NCBI RefSeq assembly: GCF_005771635.1
Contig: NZ_VBWP01000004.1
Span: 158,743 to 222,742, forward strand
Length of the DNA: 64,000 nt
Direction: 5' to 3'
Origin: Culicoidibacter larvae
Lineage (GTDB): Bacteria > Bacillota_I > Bacilli_A > Culicoidibacterales > Culicoidibacteraceae
This document shows positions 35,692-44,899 of this stretch, piece by piece. Position 1 is the first letter of the stretch. The number at the start of each line of letters is the position of its first letter. Both the position numbers and the translations under genes were made by a program. The notes beneath the pieces were generated by a model. The model saw only the letters and a program-made list of their open reading frames with translations. It did not search any database and was not told where the DNA came from.

Positions 35692-36582
35692 TTATACCTT
35701 ACCACCAGTAAGAATAATATCCGACTTTTCAATAAAATGATCCGGGTGATATGAAAGTTTGGTTTTACGCAACCCCTCAATACCTAAATCTTGCTCGCGA
35801 TTAATATACATGGCATCTTGCAAACAATGAGCAACAAATTCCTGGTTGATAATCTGGAATGAAGCATGATAATCAAGATTAGCTTTCTCAATATGAACAA
35901 CCGCCATATTCATGCTATCAATAACTTCGCCAATAGTAAATGCTACCAGATGATTATCAACAATAATATAGCCACCCGATAACTGCAAAGCAGAAAAATG
36001 CTCAAGCATATAAAGAATTGCCTTCTGCTCTTCTGGAATACGATTGGTTAACTCAATAATAGCACCATGATACTTTGATATAAAATCATCGCCAATAGCA
36101 AAATACTGATAATCTGGATATTCACGTTTAAAGTGAGAAACATGATTCCTTTTAGCCTGTAATTTGCGCCCCGATAAAGTAGTCAGCTTTTCACGCAAAT
36201 ATACATAGTCAAAATCATCACGAGTTTCAACTTGCTCAACTACCTCAACATTATCATCCAATAAACGTAAGTGTTGCGGGGTAACAATTGCATACCAACA
36301 ATCTTGGTGAAAATGCTCAATAAAGTAGCGCTGTAATTTGGTAATTACTCCATCTGATATATAGTTTAAATGGCCATCGACCAGTGGTAAGATGGCCATT
36401 CTCCGCCCATGGCGGTTTATAATCATACAGAAATACTTATCAATAATTGCATATTTAGTTTGATATACTTCTTGCCAAGCCATAAGATTAGCAAAAGTAA
36501 GTTCAGAAGCCGGACTGCCGGTTGCATGATAATATTTATTGTAGAGTTCCCGTTCGGCCAAAGTTAATGGCTGAAAATTCAT
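35692..36582 (-). CDS. DUF2156 / MprF C-terminal-like acyltransferase
   Basis: The 296-residue cytoplasmic protein is built of two GNAT-like folds. It has the family core LSGRKLQAKRNHVSHFKREYP (about residues 157-177) and EQDLGIEGLRKTKLSYHP near the end. DUF2156 is the domain of phosphatidylglycerol lysyltransferases, which use aminoacyl-tRNA. The membrane part of MprF is absent, so the acceptor is unknown. Its ribosome binding site lies inside the last codons of aspS and the start is two bases after the aspS stop. The coupling to an aminoacyl-tRNA synthetase fits use of a charged tRNA (inference). Confidence 0.85.
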   Translation of the reverse strand: MNFQPLTLAERELYNKYYHATGSPASELTFANLMAWQEVYQTKYAIIDKYFCMIINRHGRRMAILPLVDGHLNYISDGVITKLQRYFIEHFHQDCWYAIVTPQHLRLLDDNVEVVEQVETRDDFDYVYLREKLTTLSGRKLQAKRNHVSHFKREYPDYQYFAIGDDFISKYHGAIIELTNRIPEEQKAILYMLEHFSALQLSGGYIIVDNHLVAFTIGEVIDSMNMAVVHIEKANLDYHASFQIINQEFVAHCLQDAMYINREQDLGIEGLRKTKLSYHPDHFIEKSDIILTGGKV

Positions 36583-36584
36583 TG

Positions 36585-38333
36585 TTATTTTCCTTCTTTC
36601 ACCATAATTCCTAAATCATCTAACTGAACTGTATCGACTGGACTTGGTGAATCCATCATTAAATCACGGGCTGACAATGTTTTCGGGAATGCAACAACAT
36701 CTGAAATAATATCGGTGTCAGTAAGAATCATGGCAATTCGATCAATACCGATACCCATACCGCCATGACTTGGGGCACCATATTGATAAGCTTCAATTAA
36801 AAAGCCAAACTGTTCTTGAGCCTCTTCTTCACTAAATCCAAGGGCTCTAAACATATGCATCTGCATTTCCGGGTCAGTAATCCGGATTGATCCTGAACCA
36901 AGTTCATAGCCATTTAACACTAAGTCATAAGCTTGAGCATAGCAAAGCTCCGGTTTATTATCAATTAAGAATTGTTCATGTTCAGGTTTAACAGCTGTAA
37001 ATGGATGGTGAGCTGCCGCATAAGTTTTAGTATCTTCATCATATTCAAATAACGGCCAGTCAATAATCCATAAGAAGTTATATTGATTGCGATCAATTAA
37101 ATTAAGTTCTTTACCTAATTTTGAACGCAATGCACCAAGGCTTGCTTGAACAACGCTTTTTTGGTCAGCAACAAATAATAACAAGTCGCCTTCCTCTACA
37201 TCTGCACGTTCCTTTAATTCAAGAGCATGAATATCAGTAATAAACTTACTAATCGGACCATTGAAGGCACCATCAGTATACTTTACCCAGGCAAGCCCTT
37301 TAGCCTTATAAATAGCTGCAAACTCGCCAAGTTTATCAATATCTTTACGTGAGAATTTATCAGCAGCACCTTTAACATTTAATAAGTTAACCATTGGTGC
37401 TTCACTAAATACTTTAAAATCCATAGTCGCTACTATATCAGTCACATTAATTAGCTCTAAAGCAAAACGTGTATCCGGCTTGTCACTGCCGTAGCGCGCC
37501 ATGGCTTCGTCAAATCCTAAGGTAGGAAACGGTGCCGGAATATCAACACCTTTAACATCTTTCATCATTTGCACCATTGCCTGTTCAAGAAAACTGCGAA
37601 TTTCAGTTTCACTGGCAAAACTCATTTCCAAGTCCAATTGCGTGAACTCCGGCTGACGGTCAGTACGTAAGTCCTCATCACGAAAACAACGGGCAATTTG
37701 ATAGTAACGCTCGAAGCCTGAAAGCATTAATAATTGCTTGTAAATCTGTGGTGATTGCGGCAAGGCATAAAACGTACCTTCATGAATCCGGCTTGGCACT
37801 AAATAGTCACGTGCTCCTTCCGGCGTTGATTTCGATAAAATCGGCGTTTCGATTTCAATGAAATCATTATTATCAAAAAAGTTGCGAATACTGCGATTTA
37901 TCTTTGCACGTTCAATAATCCGCTCTTTGATAGAAGCACGACGTAAATCAAGATAACGATAAGTCATTCTGGTATCTTCTAAAACTTCGCTGTCATCACT
38001 AATAACAAATGGTGTTGTTTTAGCTTTGCTAACAATGGTTACTTCTTCTGCAATCACTTCAATATCACCAGTCGGAATATGTTTATTAATTGATTCTCTG
38101 GCAATAACTTCACCGCTTACTTCAATAACAAACTCAGTTCGAATCGTTTTTGCCAACTCATAGTTTTTGTTATCCGGATGAATAACAATTTGGGTAATAC
38201 CTTTACTATCACGAAGATCAATAAAAATAAGCCCGCCTAGATTACGCTCCTTTGCCACAAAGCCGCGTAATCTCACTTTTTTGCCAATATCGCTGCTTCG
38301 TAATGCAGCACAGTTAAATAATTCATTACTCAT
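36585..38333 (-). CDS. aspS: Aspartyl-tRNA synthetase
   Basis: The 582-residue class IIb synthetase charges tRNA-Asp. An OB-fold anticodon-binding domain (about residues 1-105), motif 2 (YQIARCFRDEDLRTDRQPEFTQLD, about 208-231), the bacterial GAD insert (about 290-420) and motif 3 (GGMGIGIDRIAMIL) are all present. The insert and length are of the bacterial type. It is regulated by the aspartate T-box leader upstream and is co-transcribed with a small GNAT before it and a DUF2156 gene after it. Confidence 0.97.
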   Translation of the reverse strand: MSNELFNCAALRSSDIGKKVRLRGFVAKERNLGGLIFIDLRDSKGITQIVIHPDNKNYELAKTIRTEFVIEVSGEVIARESINKHIPTGDIEVIAEEVTIVSKAKTTPFVISDDSEVLEDTRMTYRYLDLRRASIKERIIERAKINRSIRNFFDNNDFIEIETPILSKSTPEGARDYLVPSRIHEGTFYALPQSPQIYKQLLMLSGFERYYQIARCFRDEDLRTDRQPEFTQLDLEMSFASETEIRSFLEQAMVQMMKDVKGVDIPAPFPTLGFDEAMARYGSDKPDTRFALELINVTDIVATMDFKVFSEAPMVNLLNVKGAADKFSRKDIDKLGEFAAIYKAKGLAWVKYTDGAFNGPISKFITDIHALELKERADVEEGDLLLFVADQKSVVQASLGALRSKLGKELNLIDRNQYNFLWIIDWPLFEYDEDTKTYAAAHHPFTAVKPEHEQFLIDNKPELCYAQAYDLVLNGYELGSGSIRITDPEMQMHMFRALGFSEEEAQEQFGFLIEAYQYGAPSHGGMGIGIDRIAMILTDTDIISDVVAFPKTLSARDLMMDSPSPVDTVQLDDLGIMVKEGK

Positions 38334-38351
38334 ATATATTCCTGCTTTCTT

Positions 38352-38633
38352 TTATTCTTGAACAAGTTGGTGCGGATGCTTTTTGAAATAGTCAACTGCA
38401 TACGAACAAACCGGATGAATTTTATAATCATTAGTTTCACAAAATTTAATCGCCTCATGGACAAGTTCAGAAGCAAGTCCCATACCACGATATAACGGAT
38501 TTACAAAAATTGATTCAATTGTAAAAACCGAATTCTCTAATGTATAAACCAAAGAACCTGCACCCTTATCATCCAAGTACAATTCAATTGCACGCTCAGT
38601 AATCTTAAATTCTTTTTTGAAATTATTTTCCAT
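38352..38633 (-). CDS. Small YjdJ-type GNAT acetyltransferase
   Basis: The 93-residue protein is a minimal GNAT domain. It has IESIFVNPLYRGMGLASELVHEAI with the shortened acetyl-CoA loop and the conserved VCSYAVDYFKKHP end, as in small acetyltransferases of the GCN5-like family. AAGGAG precedes the ATG. It is the first gene after the aspartate T-box leader, 18 bases before aspS. Its control by aspartyl-tRNA levels is notable. Confidence 0.85.
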   Translation of the reverse strand: MENNFKKEFKITERAIELYLDDKGAGSLVYTLENSVFTIESIFVNPLYRGMGLASELVHEAIKFCETNDYKIHPVCSYAVDYFKKHPHQLVQE

Positions 38634-38668
38634 AATTATCTTCTCCTTATTAAATATATTTTTATTGA

Positions 38669-38766
38669 AAACGATTCACGCAAGGTACTAGCATCAGCTT
38701 TTGACTGATGCGTCGGAAATCAAAGGATTGCACCCTAAGGGTACTTCCTGCGGGCGCGGCGTTTCT
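38669..38766 (-). ncRNA. Unidentified structured leader segment
   Basis: Between the T-box terminator and the small GNAT gene lies a segment with about 53% G+C, far above its surroundings. It contains two clear stems: GCATCAG / CTGATGC (38691-38711) and GGA..ACCC / GGGT..TCC (38725-38748). The outer arms AAACG / CGTTT could close the whole. No known riboswitch class is recognised. It may be a second regulatory RNA or a relic. Confidence 0.4.
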
Positions 38767-38785
38767 CAAAAAAATAATATCTGAT

Positions 38786-39027
38786 AAAAAAAGACGACTC
38801 AATCCCTCAAAAGGGACGAAATCGTCGCGGTACCACCCTTGTTTATGCATAAAATTATACATACACTTTAATAGCTGATAACGGTGCTTGCCGACACATC
38901 TTTTAATCAATGTGTTCCTCCAAAAGTGTCTTCTCAATCACGTGTTCCAGGTACTCACAGCAAAATATACCATTCTCTTGCGACACGAGTAAATTGATAC
39001 TCCTCTTTTATTAACAGATATCTTTAT
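38786..39027 (-). promoter_or_regulatory. Aspartate-specific T-box leader
   Basis: On the - strand the T-box core AGGGTGGTACCGCG is at about 38827-38841, giving an antiterminator bulge TGGT. Stem I is closed by AAAAG / CTTTT, and on its 3' side the bases GAA-GAC-A give specifier GAC (38928-38930), the aspartate codon. A terminator with stem ends GACGA / TCGTC and seven T (38786-38826) competes with the antiterminator. Uncharged tRNA-Asp would bind both sites and permit transcription of the GNAT, aspS and DUF2156 genes. Confidence 0.93.
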
Positions 39028-39033
39028 AATCCA

Positions 39034-39062
39034 ATGATACTTGAATCAATGTTTACTGTCAA
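39034..39062 (-). promoter_or_regulatory. Promoter of the T-box unit
   Basis: On the - strand, TTGACA (39057-39062) and TATCAT (39034-39039) are separated by 17 bases. The -35 box begins 4 bases after the purD stop codon. Confidence 0.85.
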
Positions 39063-39065
39063 GTT

Positions 39066-40322
39066 TTATTTAGTTAATGCTTTATTCCCAATATCATGAC
39101 GATAAAAGAAACCGTCTTTTGATAGCTTATTTAATTCGTAATACACTTTTCTCTGTGCCTCAACCAAAGATTCAGCAAGTGCAGTAACAACTATTATTCG
39201 ACCACCATCACTCACTAATTGATTATCGACTTCGGCAACTCCCGCCGAAAAAATATCTACATTGTCTAATAACTCAAGATTCTTAATCATGGTTCCGGTA
39301 ATTGGCTTTTGTGGATAACCTTCACTTGCTAAAACAACGCCAAGAGCAAACTGGTCACGCCACTTAATTACTGGTTTTCGATCTTCCAGAATATCTAAAA
39401 GAATCGGTATCAAAGGACTTGCCAACAATGGTAAAATAACCTCAGCTTCTGGGTCACCAAAACGAGCATTAAATTCAATAACTTTTGGTCCGTCAATAGT
39501 TGCAATAATTCCACCATATAAGAAACCGGTAAATGGCACACCTTCTTGTATCATTGCTGATGCTGTAGCTTCCATAATCGTCAACAAAGCCTGATGACGC
39601 AGTGCCTCACTAATTTGCGGCACCGGGGCATATGCACCCATACCACCGGTGTTTGGACCCAGATCACCATCATAAGCACGCTTATGATCTTGTGATAATG
39701 GTATTGGATAAACTTTATCCCGATAAACAAAAGTCATGAATGAAAATTCTTCACCAGATAAAAACTCTTCAATAACAACTCGACTACCGGAACTGCCAAG
39801 TTTATTGTCGCCAAGCCAATCATTTAATATCTGCTCAGCTTCATTGTAACTCTGAGCAATAACCACGCCTTTGCCGGCTGCCAAACCATCAGCTTTAATA
39901 ACAATTGGCAATGATTGTTGTTTAATATAAGCAATTGCTGCTGTTGCTTCATGGAAAACTGCATATGCAGCTGTTGGAATATCATACTTTTGCATCAGTT
40001 CTTTGGCAAAACTTTTGCTACTCTCAATTTGAGCAGCAGCTTTACTTGGCCCCCAAATCAATAACCCGGCCGCAGAAAAGGCATCAACAACTCCGGCCGC
40101 AAGACTTGCTTCCGGCCCGACAATTGTCAATTCTATCTTTTGTTCTTTAGCAAACTCTGCCAAATCATCTACAGCAGTCTCATCTATCGCAACCCTTGTT
40201 GCATATGAATGCATTCCTGCATTCCCCGGTGCGACAAAAACCTGATTCACAATATCATCATGTACAATTTTTTGAGCCATAGCAGCTTCGCGACCACCGC
40301 GACCAATAATTAATACCCTCAT
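39066..40322 (-). CDS. purD: Phosphoribosylamine-glycine ligase
   Basis: The 418-residue ATP-grasp enzyme joins phosphoribosylamine and glycine (step 2 of purine synthesis). It has the N-terminal GGREAAMA loop, ATP-binding KADGLAAGKGV (about residues 144-154), EFLSGEEFSFM and LGPNTGGMGAYAP. It is the last gene of the purLCFMNHD run. A 15-base gap follows purH. No terminator lies downstream before the aspartate T-box promoter. Confidence 0.97.
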   Translation of the reverse strand: MRVLIIGRGGREAAMAQKIVHDDIVNQVFVAPGNAGMHSYATRVAIDETAVDDLAEFAKEQKIELTIVGPEASLAAGVVDAFSAAGLLIWGPSKAAAQIESSKSFAKELMQKYDIPTAAYAVFHEATAAIAYIKQQSLPIVIKADGLAAGKGVVIAQSYNEAEQILNDWLGDNKLGSSGSRVVIEEFLSGEEFSFMTFVYRDKVYPIPLSQDHKRAYDGDLGPNTGGMGAYAPVPQISEALRHQALLTIMEATASAMIQEGVPFTGFLYGGIIATIDGPKVIEFNARFGDPEAEVILPLLASPLIPILLDILEDRKPVIKWRDQFALGVVLASEGYPQKPITGTMIKNLELLDNVDIFSAGVAEVDNQLVSDGGRIIVVTALAESLVEAQRKVYYELNKLSKDGFFYRHDIGNKALTK

Positions 40323-40337
40323 TTTCCCACTCCTTGA

Positions 40338-41876
40338 CTAATGTTTGAAATGACGAATGCCTGTAGTAACCATCACAATGCCATACTTATCAGCACAAGC
40401 AATAGATTCATCATCCTTTATTGAACCACCAGGCTGAATGATTGCCTTCACTCCGGCCGCAGCAGCTGCCTCAACCGTATCCGGCATAGGGAAAAATGCG
40501 TCAGAAGCCAAAACACTACCAAGCGCTTTATCGCCCGCCTGTTCAATAGCAATACGCGCAGCACCGATACGATTCATCTGCCCGGCACCAATACCAATAG
40601 TCATAGCATCCTTAGCCAAAACGATCGCATTAGACTTCACATGCTTCACAACTTTCCAAGCAAATAATAATTCATCAAGCAGATCTGCTGTCGGCTGAGT
40701 TTTTGTTACAACAGTTAAATCATCTGCCGAAATAGTAACACGGTCTTCTTCCTGCACTAATAACCCACCCTCAACACTTACAACTTTAAGTGTAGATACA
40801 TTATGGTTTTCAAATTGAACCATTAATAAGCGAATATTTTTCTTTTTCTGTAAAATTTCCAAAGCATCAGGAGTAAAATCTTCCGCGAGGATAATCTCGA
40901 GAAAGATTTCCGACATTTCTCGAGCTGTTTTGGCATCAACAACACCATTTACTGCAATAATGCCGCCAAATATAGAGGTTTTATCTGCTTCATAAGCTTT
41001 CTGCCATGCCTCATAGATTGTACTGCCAATACCTACTCCACAAGGATTCATATGTTTTAAAGCAACAACTGCTGGCTCATTAAACTCTTTAACTATTTGT
41101 AAAGCCGCATTTGCATCTTGAATATTATTATATGAAAGCTCTTTGCCATGTAATTGTATTGCGCTGCTTATAGTTCCTTTTACTGCTATTGGTGCAGCAT
41201 AAAAAGCTGCAGCTTGATGAGGGTTCTCACCATAACGCAATGACTGTTTTAATTCATAACTAAGGGTCAGTTGTTCAGGAAATGTAATATCGCATGCCTT
41301 AGTTAAGTATTCAGCGATTAAACTATCATAAGCTGCTGTATGGCGGAATACTTTCGCAGCCAGTTGCTGCCGTAAAGCAAAGCTGGTCTCACCATTTTTA
41401 GTGAGCTCTTCAACAACAACTGAATAATCTTCAGGATCAGTTAAAACCGTTACATAACGATGATTTTTAGCAGCACTGCGTAACATTGATGGTCCACCAA
41501 TATCAATATTTTCAATTGCATCATCATATTGGCAATCAGGGTTACTGATTGTTGCTTTAAACGGATATAAATTAACAACTACTAAATCAATTAAATCAAT
41601 GTCGTTATCGGCTAATTGCTGCATATGTTGAGCATCATCGTGAACTGCAAGCAATCCACCATGAACATGTGGATCCAAGGTTTTCACCCGACCATCTAAA
41701 ATTTCCGGAAACCCGGTAATAACCGAAATATTTTTCACCGGAATCGCGGCATCAAGAAGCATTTTCTCGGTACCTCCGGTTGAAATAAGTTCATACCCCA
41801 AATCAATAAGTTGTTTAGCCAAGTTGGCAATACCGGTTTTATCACTAACACTAATCAAAGCTTGTTTTTTATTCAT
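40338..41876 (-). CDS. purH: Bifunctional AICAR transformylase / IMP cyclohydrolase
   Basis: The 512-residue enzyme does the last two steps to IMP. An N-terminal MGS-like IMP cyclohydrolase domain (about residues 1-195, starting QALISVSDKTGI) precedes the AICAR formyltransferase domain with the conserved KQSLRYGENPHQ segment (about 208-219). Its ATG overlaps the purN stop by four bases, so translation is coupled. Confidence 0.97.
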   Translation of the reverse strand: MNKKQALISVSDKTGIANLAKQLIDLGYELISTGGTEKMLLDAAIPVKNISVITGFPEILDGRVKTLDPHVHGGLLAVHDDAQHMQQLADNDIDLIDLVVVNLYPFKATISNPDCQYDDAIENIDIGGPSMLRSAAKNHRYVTVLTDPEDYSVVVEELTKNGETSFALRQQLAAKVFRHTAAYDSLIAEYLTKACDITFPEQLTLSYELKQSLRYGENPHQAAAFYAAPIAVKGTISSAIQLHGKELSYNNIQDANAALQIVKEFNEPAVVALKHMNPCGVGIGSTIYEAWQKAYEADKTSIFGGIIAVNGVVDAKTAREMSEIFLEIILAEDFTPDALEILQKKKNIRLLMVQFENHNVSTLKVVSVEGGLLVQEEDRVTISADDLTVVTKTQPTADLLDELLFAWKVVKHVKSNAIVLAKDAMTIGIGAGQMNRIGAARIAIEQAGDKALGSVLASDAFFPMPDTVEAAAAAGVKAIIQPGGSIKDDESIACADKYGIVMVTTGIRHFKH

Positions 41877-42451
41877 ACACTTGTCTCCTTCTCTAATAAC
41901 ATGGCAATAGTCTGTGGATATAACTGATGTTCAATTTCGTGCACCCGGCACTCAATTTCTGCCCGCGATTCACTGCCATCAACAGCAAAACCAGATTGAG
42001 CAATAATGGTTCCGGTATCCATACCTTCGTCAACATAATGAATACTGACACCAATACGCGGTGCCTTGGATGCAATTGCTTGTCCAATTGCATCCTTCCC
42101 CTTAAAATCGGGCAAAAGCGACGGATGAATATTAATAATTCTGCCACCGAAAGCGTCAAGCATCGTATGCCCCAATATACGCATATAGCCGGCAAGTACA
42201 ATTAAGTCCGGATCCAACTGATTGAGACGAGCAACAATCTCGGTTTCATAATCAACTTTGCTGGCAAACATTTTAGGCTTAAAAGCAAAGCATTCAATGC
42301 CAAACTCAGCGGCACGATGAATTGCATATGCATCAGGATTATCGCAGATAAGTAAAGCAACTTCAGCATCAATAACTTTATTTATTGTTGCCGCATGGAT
42401 GGCTGCAAAATTAGAACCATTACCCGATGCGAATACTGCTATTTGCTTCAT
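41873..42451 (-). CDS. purN: Phosphoribosylglycinamide formyltransferase
   Basis: The 192-residue enzyme transfers a formyl group from 10-formyl-tetrahydrofolate to GAR. The start of the fold is ASGNGSNFAAI, and the folate-site motif is INIHPSLLPDFKG with the catalytic triad (Asn, His, and Asp in HYVDEGMDTGTI). The ATG at 42451 has AAGGAG before it; the longer open frame (to 42508) is rejected because it would extend deep into purM. It overlaps purM by 32 bases and purH by four. Confidence 0.96.
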   Translation of the reverse strand: MKQIAVFASGNGSNFAAIHAATINKVIDAEVALLICDNPDAYAIHRAAEFGIECFAFKPKMFASKVDYETEIVARLNQLDPDLIVLAGYMRILGHTMLDAFGGRIINIHPSLLPDFKGKDAIGQAIASKAPRIGVSIHYVDEGMDTGTIIAQSGFAVDGSESRAEIECRVHEIEHQLYPQTIAMLLEKETSV

Positions 42452-43469
42452 AAATATGAACTCCTTCTTGGTCGGTAACTTCACCAATAATATAGCCTTG
42501 TTCACCATTTTCGGAAATAATCTTCAATGCTTGCTGTGCCTCCGACGCGGGCACAACAACCATAAAACCGATACCCATATTAAACACTTGAAAACACTCT
42601 GCCAAATCAATCTCATCAATTTCTTTTAAAAAGCTAAAAATTGCTGGCATCGGCCAATCACCAAAAGCAAATTTTGCTCCTAGTCCGTCCGGTAAACCGC
42701 GCGGAACATTTTCATAAAAACCGCCACCGGTAATATGCATCATTCCATGAATATTGATTTCCTTCATTAGTGCCATAACCGTTTTAACATAAATTTTTGT
42801 TGGTGTTAAGGTTGTCTTACCTAAACTTTCTTCCATAGTGTTATATTTTTTTTGTAAATCAAGGTTGTGTCGCTGAATAATATCACGAACTAACGAAAAA
42901 CCATTGCTGTGCAAGCCGCTTGATGCTAAACCAATAATTACATTCCCGGGCTGAATAGCATCACTATTGATTAACTTGCTTTTCTCAACAGCACCTACTG
43001 CAAAACCGGCGATATCATACTCACCAGCCTCATACATACCTGGCATTTCTGCAGTTTCACCACCCAGCAAAGCCATACCGGATTCAATGCAGCCTTGAGC
43101 TACACCAGCAACAATTGCTTCAATTTGCTGTGGATCATTCTTACTGCAAGCAATATAATCCAAAAAGAATAACGGTTCAGCACCCTGGGTTAAAATATCA
43201 TTTACACACATGGCCACTGCATCAATACCAATTGTATTATGAACACCCGTTGCAAATGCTAACTTCAATTTAGTGCCTACACCGTCTGTACCTGACACTA
43301 GAACCGGTTCCTTTAGTTGCAATGTTGATAAATCAAAAACACCGCCGAAGTTTCCAAAGAAGTCACTAGCACCTTTACGCTTAGTTGCCAAAATGTGTTT
43401 TTTGATACGCTCAACTGATTCATAACCAGCTTCCAAATTTACTCCGGCCGCCTCATAACGTTTACTCAT
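42420..43469 (-). CDS. purM: Phosphoribosylformylglycinamidine cyclo-ligase
   Basis: The 349-residue AIR synthetase makes aminoimidazole ribotide (step 5). Key motifs are VSGTDGVGTKLKLA (about residues 59-72), GGETAEMPGMY (about 138-148) and ITGGGFYENVPRGLP. It starts eight bases after purF and runs 32 bases into purN. The C-terminal end (IHIYEANSS-type tail) is complete. Confidence 0.97.
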   Translation of the reverse strand: MSKRYEAAGVNLEAGYESVERIKKHILATKRKGASDFFGNFGGVFDLSTLQLKEPVLVSGTDGVGTKLKLAFATGVHNTIGIDAVAMCVNDILTQGAEPLFFLDYIACSKNDPQQIEAIVAGVAQGCIESGMALLGGETAEMPGMYEAGEYDIAGFAVGAVEKSKLINSDAIQPGNVIIGLASSGLHSNGFSLVRDIIQRHNLDLQKKYNTMEESLGKTTLTPTKIYVKTVMALMKEINIHGMMHITGGGFYENVPRGLPDGLGAKFAFGDWPMPAIFSFLKEIDEIDLAECFQVFNMGIGFMVVVPASEAQQALKIISENGEQGYIIGEVTDQEGVHIYEANSSIRIG

Positions 43470-43477
43470 ACAATCAC

Positions 43478-44899
43478 CTAATCCTTCACAATCTTATTAG
43501 CGTTATCCAACTCATCATATACTGCAGTTGGAAACTTTCCGGTGAAACATGCCATACAACCGCCACATTTGCCGCCATCTGCGGTTTTACGACCTATTGC
43601 CTTCACCAACCCCTCTTCGCTTAAAAAGACAAGCGAATCGGCACCTATTGTCTCACACAAGGTTGCTACATCCATACGATTACTAATTAACTCATCAAAA
43701 GTCGAAGTATCAACTCCATAAAAGCATGGAAACTTTATTGGTGGTGAAGCAATGCGTACATGAACCTCAAGTGCTCCGGCAGTTTTCAGCAACTCTACTA
43801 TACGACGACTGGTTGTACCACGGACAATCGAGTCATCGATGAGAATAATTTTCTTACCTTCAACAATTGCTCGTACCGCTGATAACTTCATTCGCACGCC
43901 GCGCTCACGCAAAGCCTGAGTCGGCTGAATAAAAGTTCGACCGACATACCGATTTTTCACTAATCCCATCTCATATGGAATATGAGATGCCTCAGCATAA
44001 CCAATTGCTGCCGAAGTGCTTGAATCAGGAACACCAACAACAATATCAGCATCAACATGACTTTCAAGAAATAGCTCTGCACCAGTGCGTTTACGAGCAG
44101 TATGCACATTCACACCTTCAATTGCACTATCCGGTCGTGAAAAATATACATACTCCATCATGCACATATCATGTTCTGTTGCAGTTGAATAGTAATGACT
44201 CACCAACTTATCACCGCTAAATGCGACAATCTCACCAGGTTCAATATCTCGAATAAATGTACCGCCTACTATATCGAATGCGCAAGTCTCTGACGATACG
44301 GCAAAACCTCCACCGGGAAGTTTTGCCACCGATAATGGTCGCAAGCCATTTTTATCGCGCATAGCATAAAGTGTGTCATTATGTAAAACAATAAAAGCAA
44401 ATGCACCATCTAAATCATTCAGCGACTGAATTAAGCGTTCAATAAACGTACCATGATATTTTTTGAGCAGATGTGCTAAAATTTCGGTATCTGAGGTAGC
44501 TTGAAAGATGCTTCCATTCTCCTCAAGCTGGTCCCTAAGCATTGTTGCATTCACAATGTTACCATTATGGGCAATGCCTATAGTTTCTTTGTTAGAACGA
44601 TACAAGAAGGGCTGAACATTTTCATAACCGCTGCCGCCGGCAGTTGAATACCGGACATGGCCAATTGCTCCACTTCCCTGTAACTTCTCTAATGTACTAC
44701 TCGGAAATACATCAGCTACTAATCCCTCACCTTTGTGGACCATCACTTGCTCACTATCAAAAGTAATGATTCCGGCTGCCTCCTGGCCACGATGTTGCAG
44801 TGAATGCAGTCCATAATAAGTTAGAATGTTAGCGTCGCTATTATTATAAATTCCGAAAATACCACACTCTTCGTGTAAGCCGCGATCAGTATAGATCAT
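43478..44899 (-). CDS. purF: Amidophosphoribosyltransferase
   Basis: The 473-residue enzyme catalyses the committed step, PRPP plus glutamine to phosphoribosylamine. The 11-residue propeptide ends before the catalytic Cys12 (EECGIFGIY). The N-terminal glutaminase (about 12-230) and PRPP-binding ILIDDSIVRGTTSRR (about 350-364) are present. The Cys-rich end (KCGGCMACFTGKFPT) matches the Bacillus-type enzyme with a 4Fe-4S cluster, which links activity to oxygen. The ATG overlaps the purC stop by four bases. Confidence 0.97.
   Translation of the reverse strand: MIYTDRGLHEECGIFGIYNNSDANILTYYGLHSLQHRGQEAAGIITFDSEQVMVHKGEGLVADVFPSSTLEKLQGSGAIGHVRYSTAGGSGYENVQPFLYRSNKETIGIAHNGNIVNATMLRDQLEENGSIFQATSDTEILAHLLKKYHGTFIERLIQSLNDLDGAFAFIVLHNDTLYAMRDKNGLRPLSVAKLPGGGFAVSSETCAFDIVGGTFIRDIEPGEIVAFSGDKLVSHYYSTATEHDMCMMEYVYFSRPDSAIEGVNVHTARKRTGAELFLESHVDADIVVGVPDSSTSAAIGYAEASHIPYEMGLVKNRYVGRTFIQPTQALRERGVRMKLSAVRAIVEGKKIILIDDSIVRGTTSRRIVELLKTAGALEVHVRIASPPIKFPCFYGVDTSTFDELISNRMDVATLCETIGADSLVFLSEEGLVKAIGRKTADGGKCGGCMACFTGKFPTAVYDELDNANKIVKD

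Noticed and set aside
38725..38748. tRNA-like T arm in the segment after the T-box
   Set aside because: A GGTNCAAT-like string is present, but no acceptor or anticodon arm can be built around it.
38662..38937. Open frame of 91 residues on the - strand
   Set aside because: It lies over the T-box leader, its terminator and the structured segment; conserved T-box bases explain the sequence.
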